Of a DNA stretch of 64,000 nt, positions 1 through 8,669 are shown in pieces. Source of the DNA: an uncultured Winogradskyella sp. (GTDB lineage: Bacteria; Bacteroidota; Bacteroidia; Flavobacteriales; Flavobacteriaceae); the NCBI GenBank assembly GCA_913055905.1, contig CAJXLB010000004.1, positions 62,001 to 126,000 on the forward strand, written 5' to 3'. The notes under the pieces were generated by a model. That model did not search any database. It saw only the letters and a program-made list of their open reading frames with translations, and had not been told where the DNA came from. The position numbers and the translations under genes were made by a program. The first letter of the stretch is position 1. The number at the start of each line of letters is the position of its first letter.

Positions 1-1386
1 GGTGCCGTTGTCCTTTGCGGAATTTTCCAAGGCTGAGATTACATTTTCAATTTTATTTCTTAGGTTGAATTTTTCTGGGTCTAATTCAACTTTATTGGCT
101 TCAATTTTATTTATCTGAAGGATATCGTTTATAAATGTGAGCAAATAGTCTCCAGAAAACTTTAGTGACTTTAAATGCGGAATCTGGGATTCTTTTGGGT
201 CTTCATCCAACAGCATATTGGTGAGTCCCGTAACAGCATAAAGCGGTGTTCTTAGCTCGTGCGTTACCGTTGAAAGAAAGTTAGCCTTAGTCTTGGAGGC
301 TAGTTCTGCTTTTTCTTTTGCTACAATAAGTTCGTCATTCTTTTTATGCAGCATGTTATTGGTCTTCAACCTTATATTATTGTTTTTATAGAGCGATAAG
401 GTCAATAAAGACAAAATGGTAATTAAGGCAATACTTAAAATGGTTGTAATTCTTGTGAAATTGTTTTCAGAGCTGATATCGTCTATTTGCCGCTTTAACT
501 GTTCGTTCTCAGCATCCTTGTATTCATTTAAATACTTGCCAGTAACACTTTCACTCAGACGTTCCCTTTGAATATTCAATAGAGAATCTGAAAGTTTTAT
601 GTGCTTTTTGATGTAGTTGTACGAGCTTTTGTAGTCACCTCGCTTTTCGTGAATTTCACTTAGGACCAAATATCCTGTATTAATGTTTTGGGTGATTCCA
701 TATGCCTCTGCAAGTGATAGTCCTTCCTCCACTTGAGCTAGTGCTGTGTCATAATTTTGTAAAGCACTCGATACCTTTCCAGACTGAATTAGAGCGCTAC
801 TTAATCGTCTCTGCTGATCGTACTTTTTTGCCAGTATAATCGTTTTTTCTAACTGTGCCTTGGCCAAGTCATAGTCTTCTTGAGCGATATGAACTATGGC
901 TTCATTTAGTGTGACTTCAGAAATGTATTCTTCCAAGCCTTCCTGTTCAAATAGGGTTTTGGCCGAATTGAAATATTCAAGGGCGTCTTTATATTCTTTA
1001 TTTGTGCTGTGGAAGACACCTTTTATATTGTAGGTAATGGCAAGATTGTCGTAGTCACTATTCTTGCGTTGAAGTAAAATGGCGTTTTTTAATGCGATGT
1101 TGGCTTTGTCGTACTCTTCTAAGATAAAGAGCAGTTTCGCAATTTTTGTATGTATGCGCCCTTCGTTTTCCTCATCATTTATTTGTACTGCAATATCTAA
1201 GGCCTTGTTAAGGTTGTCCTTAGCATTGTAGTAATCACCTCTATCACTTTCTAACTTAGCCTGATCGATGTGATTTTGCAACCTCATAGCAAGAACATCC
1301 TTGTCTTCCATTCCATTAATCTGGGCCATGGAAAGCGAGGAGAAGCTAACTAGGAAAATAAATATGAAATGTTTGATTTGGGACAT
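1..1386 (-). CDS. TPR-containing sensor histidine kinase, 3' part cut by window edge
   Basis: The reading frame starts at the ATG at 1386 and is still open at base 1, so only about 462 residues are visible. A signal peptide (MSQIKHFIFIFLVSF...) is followed by a helical, TPR-like region to about residue 290 (repeated A-L-x-x-Y-x-x-A patterns), a membrane segment at about 308-332, a short coiled coil, and a HisKA dimerisation domain with the H-box VTHELRTPL (His376 is the likely phosphorylated residue). The ATPase domain lies beyond the window. This architecture, periplasmic TPRs plus a cytoplasmic kinase, is common in Bacteroidetes; the signal sensed is unknown. It lies 30 bases after gap on the same strand and may be cotranscribed with lipA-gap. 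Confidence 0.88.
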   Translation of the reverse strand, partial: MSQIKHFIFIFLVSFSSLSMAQINGMEDKDVLAMRLQNHIDQAKLESDRGDYYNAKDNLNKALDIAVQINDEENEGRIHTKIAKLLFILEEYDKANIALKNAILLQRKNSDYDNLAITYNIKGVFHSTNKEYKDALEYFNSAKTLFEQEGLEEYISEVTLNEAIVHIAQEDYDLAKAQLEKTIILAKKYDQQRRLSSALIQSGKVSSALQNYDTALAQVEEGLSLAEAYGITQNINTGYLVLSEIHEKRGDYKSSYNYIKKHIKLSDSLLNIQRERLSESVTGKYLNEYKDAENEQLKRQIDDISSENNFTRITTILSIALITILSLLTLSLYKNNNIRLKTNNMLHKKNDELIVAKEKAELASKTKANFLSTVTHELRTPLYAVTGLTNMLLDEDPKESQIPHLKSLKFSGDYLLTFINDILQINKIEANKVELDPEKFNLRNKIENVISALENSAKDNGT

Positions 1387-1416
1387 TTCAAGACACTTTT
1401 GATAAAACAAATATAA

Positions 1417-2433
1417 CTATTTATTCGACAAAAGTGATGATTTATCCGATAAATTGCAAATTAATTCTAAAATTCTTGCACTGTATCCTGTTTCATTGTC
1501 GTACCATCCTACAATTTTCACCATATTTCCAATGACCGAAGTCATCTGTGCATCAAAAATACAGGAATGGGAGTTTCCTATAATATCAATAGATACAATA
1601 GGGTCTTCGGTGTAAGCCAGTATGCCTTTATAATGCCCTTCGGATTCTCGCAGGAAAAGCGCGTTAATTGTTTCAATCGTAGTGTCTTGCTTAACATTGA
1701 TGGTAATGTCTGTTAAAGAACCATTAGGAACAGGCACTCTTATACCACAACCTCCAATAACCTCTGATAATTTAGGAAAGATTTTAGTGAGGGCTTTTGC
1801 TGCGCCAGTCGTCGTTGGCACTATGCTCTGAGCAGCAGCTCTAGCACGTCTTAAATCCTTATGAGGCTGGTCGTGCAAACTCTGATCTGTAGTATACGAA
1901 TGTACTGTGGTTATATAGGCCTGTTTTACGCCAAAATGCCTTTCTACAATGTCAATCATTGGTGCAGCATTATTGGTCGTGCATGAGGCATTTGAAATTA
2001 TTCTTTCATCACCAGTAATTAAATGATCATTGACGCCCAGTACTATAGTTTTAATATCATCCTCAATTGGTGGTGCCGATAAAACCACATGTTTGGCGCC
2101 ATTTTTAATATGGTAATCTAAATCTGGCCTATGTTTGAATTTTCCTGTGGATTCAACCACAATGTCCGGCCTAACTAATGCCCAATTAATATTTTTAGGA
2201 TGGTTGGCACTGAACAATTGTATTTTTTTATCGTTTACGATGAGGTAGTCGCTTCCATAAGAAATACAGGCATCTAATTTACCATGAATACTGTCGTATT
2301 TAAGAAGGTGCGATAAGGTCCTTGAATCTGCAAGGTCATTAATTCCGACTATTTCAATCCGTTTGTCGTTAAGAGCTAATCTGAATATACGTCGACCAAT
2401 TCTACCAAAACCATTAATGGCTACCCTGATCAT
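1417..2433 (-). CDS. gap: Type I glyceraldehyde-3-phosphate dehydrogenase
   Basis: 338 residues, normal length for GAPDH. The N-terminal Rossmann fold has NGFGRIGR and Asp33 in INDLAD, which favours NAD over NADP. The catalytic cysteine is Cys151 in SNASCTTN, paired with His178, and the S-loop region RRARAAAQSIVPTTTGAAKA is intact. The usual CTTNCLAP is CTTNNAAP here, so the second, non-catalytic Cys is missing. It catalyses oxidative phosphorylation of glyceraldehyde 3-phosphate in glycolysis/gluconeogenesis. Flavobacteria often carry two GAPDH paralogues and this looks like the more divergent one; a role on erythrose 4-phosphate cannot be excluded. Its ATG overlaps the lipA stop as TAATG, which indicates translational coupling. 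Confidence 0.93.
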   Translation of the reverse strand: MIRVAINGFGRIGRRIFRLALNDKRIEIVGINDLADSRTLSHLLKYDSIHGKLDACISYGSDYLIVNDKKIQLFSANHPKNINWALVRPDIVVESTGKFKHRPDLDYHIKNGAKHVVLSAPPIEDDIKTIVLGVNDHLITGDERIISNASCTTNNAAPMIDIVERHFGVKQAYITTVHSYTTDQSLHDQPHKDLRRARAAAQSIVPTTTGAAKALTKIFPKLSEVIGGCGIRVPVPNGSLTDITINVKQDTTIETINALFLRESEGHYKGILAYTEDPIVSIDIIGNSHSCIFDAQMTSVIGNMVKIVGWYDNETGYSARILELICNLSDKSSLLSNK

Positions 2434-3305
2434 TAATTGATGTGTTTTTGCGCTTTATAGGATGACCTCACCAAAGCACTACTCTCTACATGCCTAAAGC
2501 CTAGCTCAAGACCAATTTCTTCATATTCCTTGAATTCATCAGGATTTATAAAACGTTTAACCGGTAAGTGTTTTTTGCTCGGTTGCAAATATTGGCCAAT
2601 AGTAACCACATCAACATTGTTTTCCCTCAAATCATGAAGCGTTTCGATGACTTCTTCGCGAGTCTCCCCAAGACCGAGCATAATTCCCGACTTTGTTCTG
2701 CGCTGACCTTGGTCTTTGAGGTATTTTAGAACGCCCATGCTACGGTCATATTTGGCCTGAATTCGCACTTCGCGCGTTAATCGTCTTACCGTTTCAATAT
2801 TGTGGGATACAACTTCTGGCGCTACTTCTATAATGCGGTCTATATGTCGTTCTACCCCTTGAAAATCTGGAATTAAAGTCTCTAAGGTTGTTTGAGGATT
2901 CATTCTCCTTACCGCCTTCACGGTTTCTGCCCACATGATACTGCCCATATCCTTTAGGTCATCTCGGTCTACACTCGTTAAAACCGCGTGCTTTATCTGC
3001 ATGATTTTAATGGAACGCGCTACCTTTTCTGGCTCATCCCAATCTACGGTTTCAGGTCTTCCTGTTTTAACACCACAAAAACCACAAGAGCGGGTACAGA
3101 TATTTCCTAAAATCATGAAAGTTGCTGTGCCTTCACCCCAGCATTCACCCATATTTGGACAGCTCCCTGAAGTACAAATCGTGTTTAGGTTGTATTTATC
3201 AACAAGCCCTCTAAGTTCTTTATACTTTTTGCCCGTTGGTAATTTAACCCTTAACCACTTTGGTTTTCTTTCTGGTAATATATTTGAAGCTACAGTCGTT
3301 TCCAT
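2433..3305 (-). CDS. lipA: Lipoyl synthase (radical SAM)
   Basis: 290 residues, full length. It inserts two sulfurs into the octanoyl group on lipoyl domains of the 2-oxoacid dehydrogenases and glycine cleavage system. Both iron-sulfur sites are visible: the auxiliary cluster CX4CX5C (Cys44, Cys49, Cys55) and the radical-SAM CX3CX2C (Cys70, Cys74, Cys77). The C-terminal R-S-S-Y at 280-283 provides the conserved serine ligand of the auxiliary cluster. A perfect TAnnTTTG promoter element lies 22 bases upstream (3327-3334), so it can be transcribed apart from the Nramp-like gene 51 bases upstream. lipB is not in the window. Confidence 0.97.
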   Translation of the reverse strand: METTVASNILPERKPKWLRVKLPTGKKYKELRGLVDKYNLNTICTSGSCPNMGECWGEGTATFMILGNICTRSCGFCGVKTGRPETVDWDEPEKVARSIKIMQIKHAVLTSVDRDDLKDMGSIMWAETVKAVRRMNPQTTLETLIPDFQGVERHIDRIIEVAPEVVSHNIETVRRLTREVRIQAKYDRSMGVLKYLKDQGQRRTKSGIMLGLGETREEVIETLHDLRENNVDVVTIGQYLQPSKKHLPVKRFINPDEFKEYEEIGLELGFRHVESSALVRSSYKAQKHIN

Positions 3306-3326
3306 GCAATTTTTCTTTTCGTGTTA

Positions 3327-3334
3327 CAAAGATA
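3327..3334 (-). promoter_or_regulatory. Promoter -7 element of lipA
   Basis: On the minus strand this reads TATCTTTG, an exact match to the Bacteroidetes -7 consensus TAnnTTTG, 22 bases before the lipA ATG. It lies in a longer string, TCGTATCTTTGTAAC, that recurs exactly upstream of the small gene at 6244-6447. Confidence 0.7.
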
Positions 3335-3356
3335 CGAAGTTAAAATCTAAAAATAT

Positions 3357-4586
3357 CTAAAAGGTGCTAAGGTACCAAGCGCTAAAACCAATAAGAAATA
3401 AAATTCCCAGCCATGATAAAACTTTCAGTTTTAAACTTGGTCTCCAGGTAGCAGGTGTGTGTTTGCTGGTAATAAGGAAGTAATTGGCTAAAGCATAGAA
3501 GGGTGCGGTTACAAAAGACAAAATCGTTGCGATTTTTATTAAGAGACCCATTTCCGAGGCAAAGGCAAAGAAAATAATTAAGGTTCCGGCAGTGAGAATT
3601 ACAATCCAAATGAGATACCCGCGTTTTAAAGACCAATTGAGCAAGAGATTAAGGCTTAGAGACATTGATCGTGGCGAGGCATCTAAGGTGGTAATTGTAG
3701 TGCTGAACATCGTTGTAAACGCTGCAATAGCAATAATTAGATAAGACCAATTTCCCAAACTGTTGGTATAAGCCTCTATAATCTGATTTGAAAATACCAG
3801 TGCTTTAGGACTAAAGGACTCTCCGGAGTTGTACATTACAAAATAGCCAAGACATACAAAGACTACTCCTAAAAAAATGGCACCTAAGAATCCAATATTA
3901 AAGTCAAAAAGAGCTGAGCGCGGCGTTAACCCAGAAGTCATTTTATGTTTTTCTATAGACCAAAGCGAATGCCAAATGGAGATATCTAAAGGTGCTGGCA
4001 TCCAACCCATAAATGCGATTAAAAACGCTATTTCAGTCGTTGATTTTGGAAAGACTTGCCTAAAAGATACAGGACCGTTAAAGTCCCGAAACGCAAAAAT
4101 TACAGCCGCCAGTGTGCTTATTGATAATAAAACTATGATAACCTTTACGGTCTTATCGAGCGCTCTGTACTTTCCAAAAACGAGGATAACCAAACAGATT
4201 AACAATAAGATTATAGTCCATATTTCCGTGCTGAGGTCAGCCAAGAGCGCTGTATTTGAAAAAAGCGTTTTTGCAAGACCTGCGGTAACAATGGTAACGG
4301 CTGCCTGAATGGTAAACATCGTTGCTGTACTAAGAACCACATAGCTCAATAACACCCATTTTCCCAATTTATAATAGCCATGCAGCAAGGTTTCCTTAGT
4401 TGCCGCAGCATACCGAGGGCCAAACTGAAAGAAAGGATATTTAAAAACATGAACCAGAAGCAAAGCCCATAGAAGACCCAAACCGTAATCTGCACCAGCC
4501 CTTGTTGATTGTACGAGGTGGGACACGCCTATGGCTGCAGCGGCAAAAAGAAGCCCTGGACCAAGTTGCCTTAGCCTAACTAGCAT
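3357..4586 (-). CDS. Divergent Nramp-family transporter-like membrane protein
   Basis: 409 residues with about 11 hydrophobic segments. The N-terminus (RQLGPGLLFAAAAIGVSH, then STRAGADYG) aligns without gaps to transmembrane helix 1 of Nramp/MntH metal-proton symporters (GP(G/A)...DPGN...QAGA-x-(F/Y)G). The metal-binding DPGN is replaced by GVSH (residues 20-23). The helix-6 MPH motif is MPAP, so the methionine is kept. Substrate is therefore uncertain: a non-canonical divalent metal, another cation, or something else. The start overlaps the upstream sigma factor by 11 bases, so the two genes are probably coupled. Confidence 0.8.
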   Translation of the reverse strand: MLVRLRQLGPGLLFAAAAIGVSHLVQSTRAGADYGLGLLWALLLVHVFKYPFFQFGPRYAAATKETLLHGYYKLGKWVLLSYVVLSTATMFTIQAAVTIVTAGLAKTLFSNTALLADLSTEIWTIILLLICLVILVFGKYRALDKTVKVIIVLLSISTLAAVIFAFRDFNGPVSFRQVFPKSTTEIAFLIAFMGWMPAPLDISIWHSLWSIEKHKMTSGLTPRSALFDFNIGFLGAIFLGVVFVCLGYFVMYNSGESFSPKALVFSNQIIEAYTNSLGNWSYLIIAIAAFTTMFSTTITTLDASPRSMSLSLNLLLNWSLKRGYLIWIVILTAGTLIIFFAFASEMGLLIKIATILSFVTAPFYALANYFLITSKHTPATWRPSLKLKVLSWLGILFLIGFSAWYLSTF

Positions 4587-5130
4587 TGGATTTAGTAATT
4601 ATTTCTGCTAGCAACTTTTTTGCACGTAAGAGCTTAACCTTAACATTATTCATAGGCTCATTGAGTTCCTCGCAAATTTCCTTATAACTTAATTCTTGAA
4701 AGTATCTTAAATTAATGATTTGTTGGTAATGTGGTTTCAGTTTTTTTATGTCCCTTAGAAGTTTAGCCAAATTCTGATCTGTGATTATTTTATCCTCAGG
4801 AGTGGGAGAATCATCAATAATATCAATAAAGTTGTCTTGATTGTCTTTTGAAGTGTTTCTAATGGTTTTCTTCTGTTTTCGAACGAGGTCGATGTGAAGG
4901 TTTTTTGAAATGGTAATCAACCAAGTTTTAAAATTATAGCTTGGGTCGTAAGTGTCTATTTTATCAAAAGCCTTTGAGAAGGTCTGAATCGTAATATCTT
5001 CTGCATCATTTTCATTTTGGGTACGTTTTAGCTGAAAGGCATAAACATCGTTCCAAAACGTGTCCAAAAGAAAGTTAAATGCTAATTGGTCGTTGTTTTT
5101 GGCTTTAATTATGGCGTCTTCTATTTCCAA
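4576..5130 (-). CDS. ECF-type RNA polymerase sigma factor
   Basis: 184 residues with a region 2 (about 20-95, including QNENDAEDITIQTFSKAF) and a region 4 helix-turn-helix (about 130-180, YFQELSYKEICEELN), joined by an acidic linker. It directs core polymerase to alternative promoters. The start is a TTG at 5130: an in-frame stop lies four codons upstream and no ATG occurs before conserved region 2. It overlaps the end of the glycosyltransferase by 10 bases and the Nramp-like gene by 11. No anti-sigma gene is adjacent, so how it is controlled cannot be told from the locus. Confidence 0.9.
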   Translation of the reverse strand: MEIEDAIIKAKNNDQLAFNFLLDTFWNDVYAFQLKRTQNENDAEDITIQTFSKAFDKIDTYDPSYNFKTWLITISKNLHIDLVRKQKKTIRNTSKDNQDNFIDIIDDSPTPEDKIITDQNLAKLLRDIKKLKPHYQQIINLRYFQELSYKEICEELNEPMNNVKVKLLRAKKLLAEIITKSNAS

Positions 5131-6233
5131 TGTCCAGGTTTAGAGATTAGGTTGGCAATAAATATAACCAATTGAAAAATAACTAAAATTAACTCAAGTA
5201 AAGGTGCCAAAACTATGAGGTTAAGTTCCTTAAAAGTCTTTGCAGCATACCAAAATGCAGTTAGTTGAACGGTAAACCTTAATGCAATCAAGGAGACTAC
5301 AAGCTGTTTGTTTTCAATAAAAATAAGTGAAACAGGTATTAAGAGCCAGAATAACAATTGGCTTGAATAAAATACACTTAATAGCAGTTTATGCCTGGTT
5401 TTGTAGAATGTTGCAGTGCTGACATGGCGTCTTTTCTGCAAAAACCAAGACCTAAAGGTTGTTTTTGGTTTAGAAATGGTAAAACTTTCTGGATCTAAAC
5501 TTACTGCTGTATTCGTTGACGTGGCTATGGCGTTTATAAATAAGTCATCATCGCCAGACATTAGGCTCATATGACTTGAAAAACCAGAATTGTTAAAGAA
5601 AAGTTCCTTTCGATAAGCCAAATTTCTTCCTACGCCCATATATGGTTGGCCTAATAAGGTGTACGAGAAATATTGTAGTGCTGTAAAAACGGTTTCAAAT
5701 CGAATGAGTTGATTGAGTAGAGATGATTTTTTCTTCGCGTAGCCACCATATCCCAAGACAATAGATTTTTCATTAGAAAACTCAGAGCTCAACCTACTGA
5801 GCCAATTTTGTGAATTAGGTTTGCAATCGGCATCGGTGAAAACTAGAAAATTGTTTGTTGCAGCCTTTATACCTAGCGTTAACGCATATTTCTTATTTCC
5901 CCAAAATGCTTCAATGGACTTTACGTCAACTACTTTTACATTAGGGTGGGATGTTTTGAATGAAGTCATAACCTCAAGGGAATCATCCGTAGAGCCATCA
6001 TTAACCAATACAACTTCAAAATTGGGATGGTTTTGATTTAAAAGGGAAGGTAGGTTTTCTTTGAGATTTTTAGCTTCGTTTTTTGCGCAAACAATAACGG
6101 ATAACGCAATATTTTTTTTCTTTTTCTTTTCCTTCTTTTTTGTGGCAAAGGCAAAAAAGAAACTACCGTAAAAAATGATTTGTATACTTACAACGAGAAT
6201 AAAAACAATGAGCAATGAAAGATTTAAGCTCAT
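5121..6233 (-). CDS. Membrane-bound family 2 glycosyltransferase
   Basis: 370 residues. One N-terminal membrane segment (about 5-28) precedes a GT-A domain: SVIVCAKNEAKNL at the start, VNDGSTDDS for nucleotide binding, a metal-binding FTDADC, a GDDDLF acceptor-site motif, and QKRRH, the counterpart of the QxxRW motif of processive enzymes. Two or three membrane helices close the protein (about 285-365). It probably transfers a sugar from a nucleotide donor to a lipid or polysaccharide acceptor on the cytoplasmic face; donor and acceptor are not evident. It starts 10 bases after the small CxxC protein and its end overlaps the sigma factor. Confidence 0.9.
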   Translation of the reverse strand: MSLNLSLLIVFILVVSIQIIFYGSFFFAFATKKKEKKKKKNIALSVIVCAKNEAKNLKENLPSLLNQNHPNFEVVLVNDGSTDDSLEVMTSFKTSHPNVKVVDVKSIEAFWGNKKYALTLGIKAATNNFLVFTDADCKPNSQNWLSRLSSEFSNEKSIVLGYGGYAKKKSSLLNQLIRFETVFTALQYFSYTLLGQPYMGVGRNLAYRKELFFNNSGFSSHMSLMSGDDDLFINAIATSTNTAVSLDPESFTISKPKTTFRSWFLQKRRHVSTATFYKTRHKLLLSVFYSSQLLFWLLIPVSLIFIENKQLVVSLIALRFTVQLTAFWYAAKTFKELNLIVLAPLLELILVIFQLVIFIANLISKPGHWK

Positions 6234-6243
6234 TAGCTACTAC

Positions 6244-6447
6244 TTAAGAATGTTGAGGTTCTTTACAATCCTTAAATTGATCAGGGGTTTTACCACAAAA
6301 TCCGCAAGCCTCTCCATCTTGATTTAGCATCGGGTTTTGACTGGCGCAAGTACCAGCAAATTTCCCGTCTTTTTTTGCCCAAATTTTAATGGTTATGCCA
6401 GCAATGGCTAAAACTAATAATCCTAAAGTTAAGAGTAATAATTTCAT
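6244..6447 (-). CDS. Small membrane-anchored CxxC protein, function unknown
   Basis: 67 residues: an N-terminal hydrophobic anchor (about 2-23) followed by a short soluble tail with four cysteines (Cys34, Cys48, Cys51, Cys61), two of them as CGFC. The tail could bind a metal or a small iron-sulfur cluster, or form disulfides. I recognise it only as a short conserved-looking flavobacterial membrane protein without a named function. It is the first gene of a run with the glycosyltransferase, sigma factor and Nramp-like gene and has a strong promoter match at 6469-6476. Confidence 0.8.
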   Translation of the reverse strand: MKLLLLTLGLLVLAIAGITIKIWAKKDGKFAGTCASQNPMLNQDGEACGFCGKTPDQFKDCKEPQHS

Positions 6448-6468
6448 TTAATTACTTAAATTTGGTTA

Positions 6469-6476
6469 CAAAGATA
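6469..6476 (-). promoter_or_regulatory. Promoter -7 element of the small CxxC gene operon
   Basis: TATCTTTG on the minus strand, an exact TAnnTTTG match 22 bases before the ATG, within the 15-base string TCGTATCTTTGTAAC also found at the lipA promoter. Confidence 0.7.
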
Positions 6477-6575
6477 CGAGTTTTCATTGACTTTATCTCC
6501 CCAAACATGACATGTCCTTCTTAGTTATTGGAGAAATAAAAATCTTTATTAATTCCTAACTAATTCAATTTTATT

Positions 6576-7262
6576 ATGAAAAAACAATTTGCTGAATTCT
6601 TTGGAACCTTCTGGCTTGTATTTGGTGGTTGTGGAAGCGCTATTTATGCAGCTGGAGTGCCAAACTTAGGTATTGGCTTTGCAGGTGTCGCCCTTGCTTT
6701 TGGTTTAACAGTTTTAACTATGGCCTATGCGGTTGGCCATATTTCTGGCGGTCATTTTAATCCTGCGGTATCTATTGGTCTTTGGGTCGGTGGTAGATTT
6801 GAGGCCAAGGATTTAATCGGTTACATTTTGGCGCAAGTTTTAGGCGCTATAGCTGCAGCTGGTGTACTTTACGTCATTGTCACTGGAAAATCTGGATTTG
6901 ATTCAGTTGGAGGTTTTGCCGCTAACGGATACGGTGAGTTATCGCCAGAAGGCTACAGCCTCATGTCTGCTCTTATTGCTGAGATTGTTCTTACAGCATT
7001 TTTCTTGCTGGTTATTTTAGGGAGCACTAATGCAAGGGCGCCAAAAGGTTTTGGGCCTTTGGCTATTGGCTTGGCCTTAACCTTGATTCATTTAATAAGT
7101 ATACCTATAACCAATACTTCGGTTAATCCTGCGAGATCATTAAGTCAGGCTATTTTTGCTGAGGGAGCCTACTTGTCTCAAGTATGGTTGTTTTGGGTCG
7201 CGCCAATTGTTGGTGCCATTATAGGAGGATTAATCCATAAAGCTTTGTTTGAAAAAGAATGA
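6576..7262 (+). CDS. aqpZ: Aquaporin Z
   Basis: 228 residues with six membrane helices and the two half-helix NPA motifs of the aquaporin fold (Asn62-Pro63-Ala64 and Asn184-Pro185-Ala186). The second is followed by Arg (NPARS), the selectivity-filter arginine. A His-containing GGHFNPAVS loop and length near 230 match water-selective AqpZ rather than the longer glycerol facilitators. It conducts water across the inner membrane for osmotic adjustment. It stands alone, divergent from the gene run to its left, and ends at a bidirectional terminator. Confidence 0.95.
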   Translation: MKKQFAEFFGTFWLVFGGCGSAIYAAGVPNLGIGFAGVALAFGLTVLTMAYAVGHISGGHFNPAVSIGLWVGGRFEAKDLIGYILAQVLGAIAAAGVLYVIVTGKSGFDSVGGFAANGYGELSPEGYSLMSALIAEIVLTAFFLLVILGSTNARAPKGFGPLAIGLALTLIHLISIPITNTSVNPARSLSQAIFAEGAYLSQVWLFWVAPIVGAIIGGLIHKALFEKE

Positions 7263-7276
7263 TATTGGATAAAATA

Positions 7277-7313
7277 AAAAATCGGTATCCTTTTTGGGTA
7301 CCGATTTTTTTTT
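7277..7313. terminator. Bidirectional terminator between aqpZ and the anti-sigma gene
   Basis: Stem ATCGGTATCC/GGTACCGAT (one bulge) with a TTTTT loop. It has A-rich sequence on the left and nine Ts on the right, so it can end transcripts from both convergent genes. Confidence 0.85.
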
Positions 7314-7331
7314 ATTCGTTAATGAAATGAG

Positions 7332-8123
7332 TTAATCCTTCTTTAAGGTGATTTCTGCGACTTCAGCGTTCTCTTCATTAGTTTCTTCTCCTTTCTTCCC
7401 GATTTTAATGCTAAGTGCAAGGGCATCTTCAACATATGGGATTTGTTTTAGTTTTCTGTCCGATTCATCCAAAATACCTAAGTTCACCATACGGTCTTGC
7501 AATTCTGCCCAAATTTGATAATGTTGTTCTTCCGGTAATTTGGGTAAAGTAATAACGTCAATCATGGACGTTTTGTCCACAGGATTAATATAGGCAACCG
7601 TTTTAAGGTTTTTAGCACGCTCATTTCCGTTTAGGACGTATTTTTTTGCATCAGGATTGTTGAGTTTCATCAACTGCTCTGAGAGTTCGGCCAGTTTGGA
7701 GTTGTTCTTTTCAATATCACTGCGAAGGTCAAAAATCTCATCTACAACGATATTGTTTTCTTCATGCAAGGCTATATTTTTTTGATACAGCATAAACGTT
7801 GAAAATGCAAAAACAATAGCAGCCGCTGATGCAGCAATGCTGTACCAAGAGATTTTTCTTCTATGAACTAAGTTTATAACTTGTTCTGATTGTGGCTGGT
7901 CTATGGCCTTAAGTATTTGTTTAAGGGTATCATTAGGAACATCCACTGCTCCAGCTTTTGCAATAATTTCTAAATTCTTTTGAAGGTCCTCGTAAGCTTC
8001 AGCTGCTTCAGGATAGTTAGAAATAAAAAACTCAACCTCCTTTGTTTCGGCCATAGAGGTTTCTCCAACCAAGTACTTATTCAGAAGGCCTGAATTTAAA
8101 AAGCTATGTAATTTTGTTTCCAT
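7332..8123 (-). CDS. Membrane anti-sigma factor (RskA-like)
   Basis: 263 residues. The cytoplasmic N-terminal helical part (about 1-85) would hold the sigma factor; it lacks the zinc-binding HxxxCxxC signature. A membrane helix at about 90-110 (ISWYSIAASAAAIVFAFSTF) is followed by a coiled coil and a periplasmic domain of the anti-sigma-K (RskA) type, including LPKLPEEQHYQIWAEL. It lies 12 bases downstream of its partner sigma factor on the same strand, the standard arrangement for an ECF/anti-sigma switch. The tail is acidic. The signal that releases the sigma factor is unknown. Confidence 0.88.
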   Translation of the reverse strand: METKLHSFLNSGLLNKYLVGETSMAETKEVEFFISNYPEAAEAYEDLQKNLEIIAKAGAVDVPNDTLKQILKAIDQPQSEQVINLVHRRKISWYSIAASAAAIVFAFSTFMLYQKNIALHEENNIVVDEIFDLRSDIEKNNSKLAELSEQLMKLNNPDAKKYVLNGNERAKNLKTVAYINPVDKTSMIDVITLPKLPEEQHYQIWAELQDRMVNLGILDESDRKLKQIPYVEDALALSIKIGKKGEETNEENAEVAEITLKKD

Positions 8124-8135
8124 ATCTCTAAAGTT

Positions 8136-8669
8136 TTAAGGGTCATAGACTTTTCTAAGTTCTCGTAACCCAATCTTTAATCTCGATTTTATTGTTCCTA
8201 GAGGAATGCCCAGTTCGTCACTTGCCTCCTGTTGTGTCATGCCCTCAAAAAAAAGAGCCTCTAACACTATTCTGTACTTTTCCTCTAGTCTTCCAACATG
8301 CTCCTTGATGTCCATGACATCTTGGTTTAAATTTCCTGTTGGTAATATATATACGTTGGATTTATCGATTTGGACTTCTTTATGGTATCTATTATTAAAA
8401 CTTCTGAGTTTATCTATGGCAGTGTTACGCGCAATTCTAAAGAGCCAGGTAAATAACTTGGCCTTAGATGGGTCGTATTTTCCAGAATTTCGCCAGACTT
8501 TAATAAAGGTTTCCTGTAAAGCGTCTTCTGCTATTTCCTCGTTTTGGGTTATTTTTAATATAACACCATAAAGACTCGATGAATAATTTTCATAGAGCAA
8601 GTTGAGTGCGCGTTTATCTCCGTCCTGGAGATAAGCGATGATATGTTCTTCAATTGAGGAAGCGCTCAA
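8136..8669 (-). CDS. ECF sigma factor paired with the anti-sigma factor
   Basis: 177 residues of the SigK-like ECF type. Region 2 includes EEIAEDALQETFIKVWRN and WLFRIARNTAIDKLR (about 45-95); region 4 includes FEGMTQQEASDELGIPLGTI (about 135-170). The start at 8669 is TTG; a nearby upstream ATG is out of frame and meets a stop at once, and no in-frame ATG occurs before region 2. Such pairs usually regulate themselves together with envelope or oxidative stress genes; no target is evident here. Confidence 0.92.
   Translation of the reverse strand: MSASSIEEHIIAYLQDGDKRALNLLYENYSSSLYGVILKITQNEEIAEDALQETFIKVWRNSGKYDPSKAKLFTWLFRIARNTAIDKLRSFNNRYHKEVQIDKSNVYILPTGNLNQDVMDIKEHVGRLEEKYRIVLEALFFEGMTQQEASDELGIPLGTIKSRLKIGLRELRKVYDP

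Noticed and set aside
2935-3360. 141-codon frame antisense to lipA
   Set aside because: Shadow of the lipA frame; no recognisable domain, and lipA is unambiguous.
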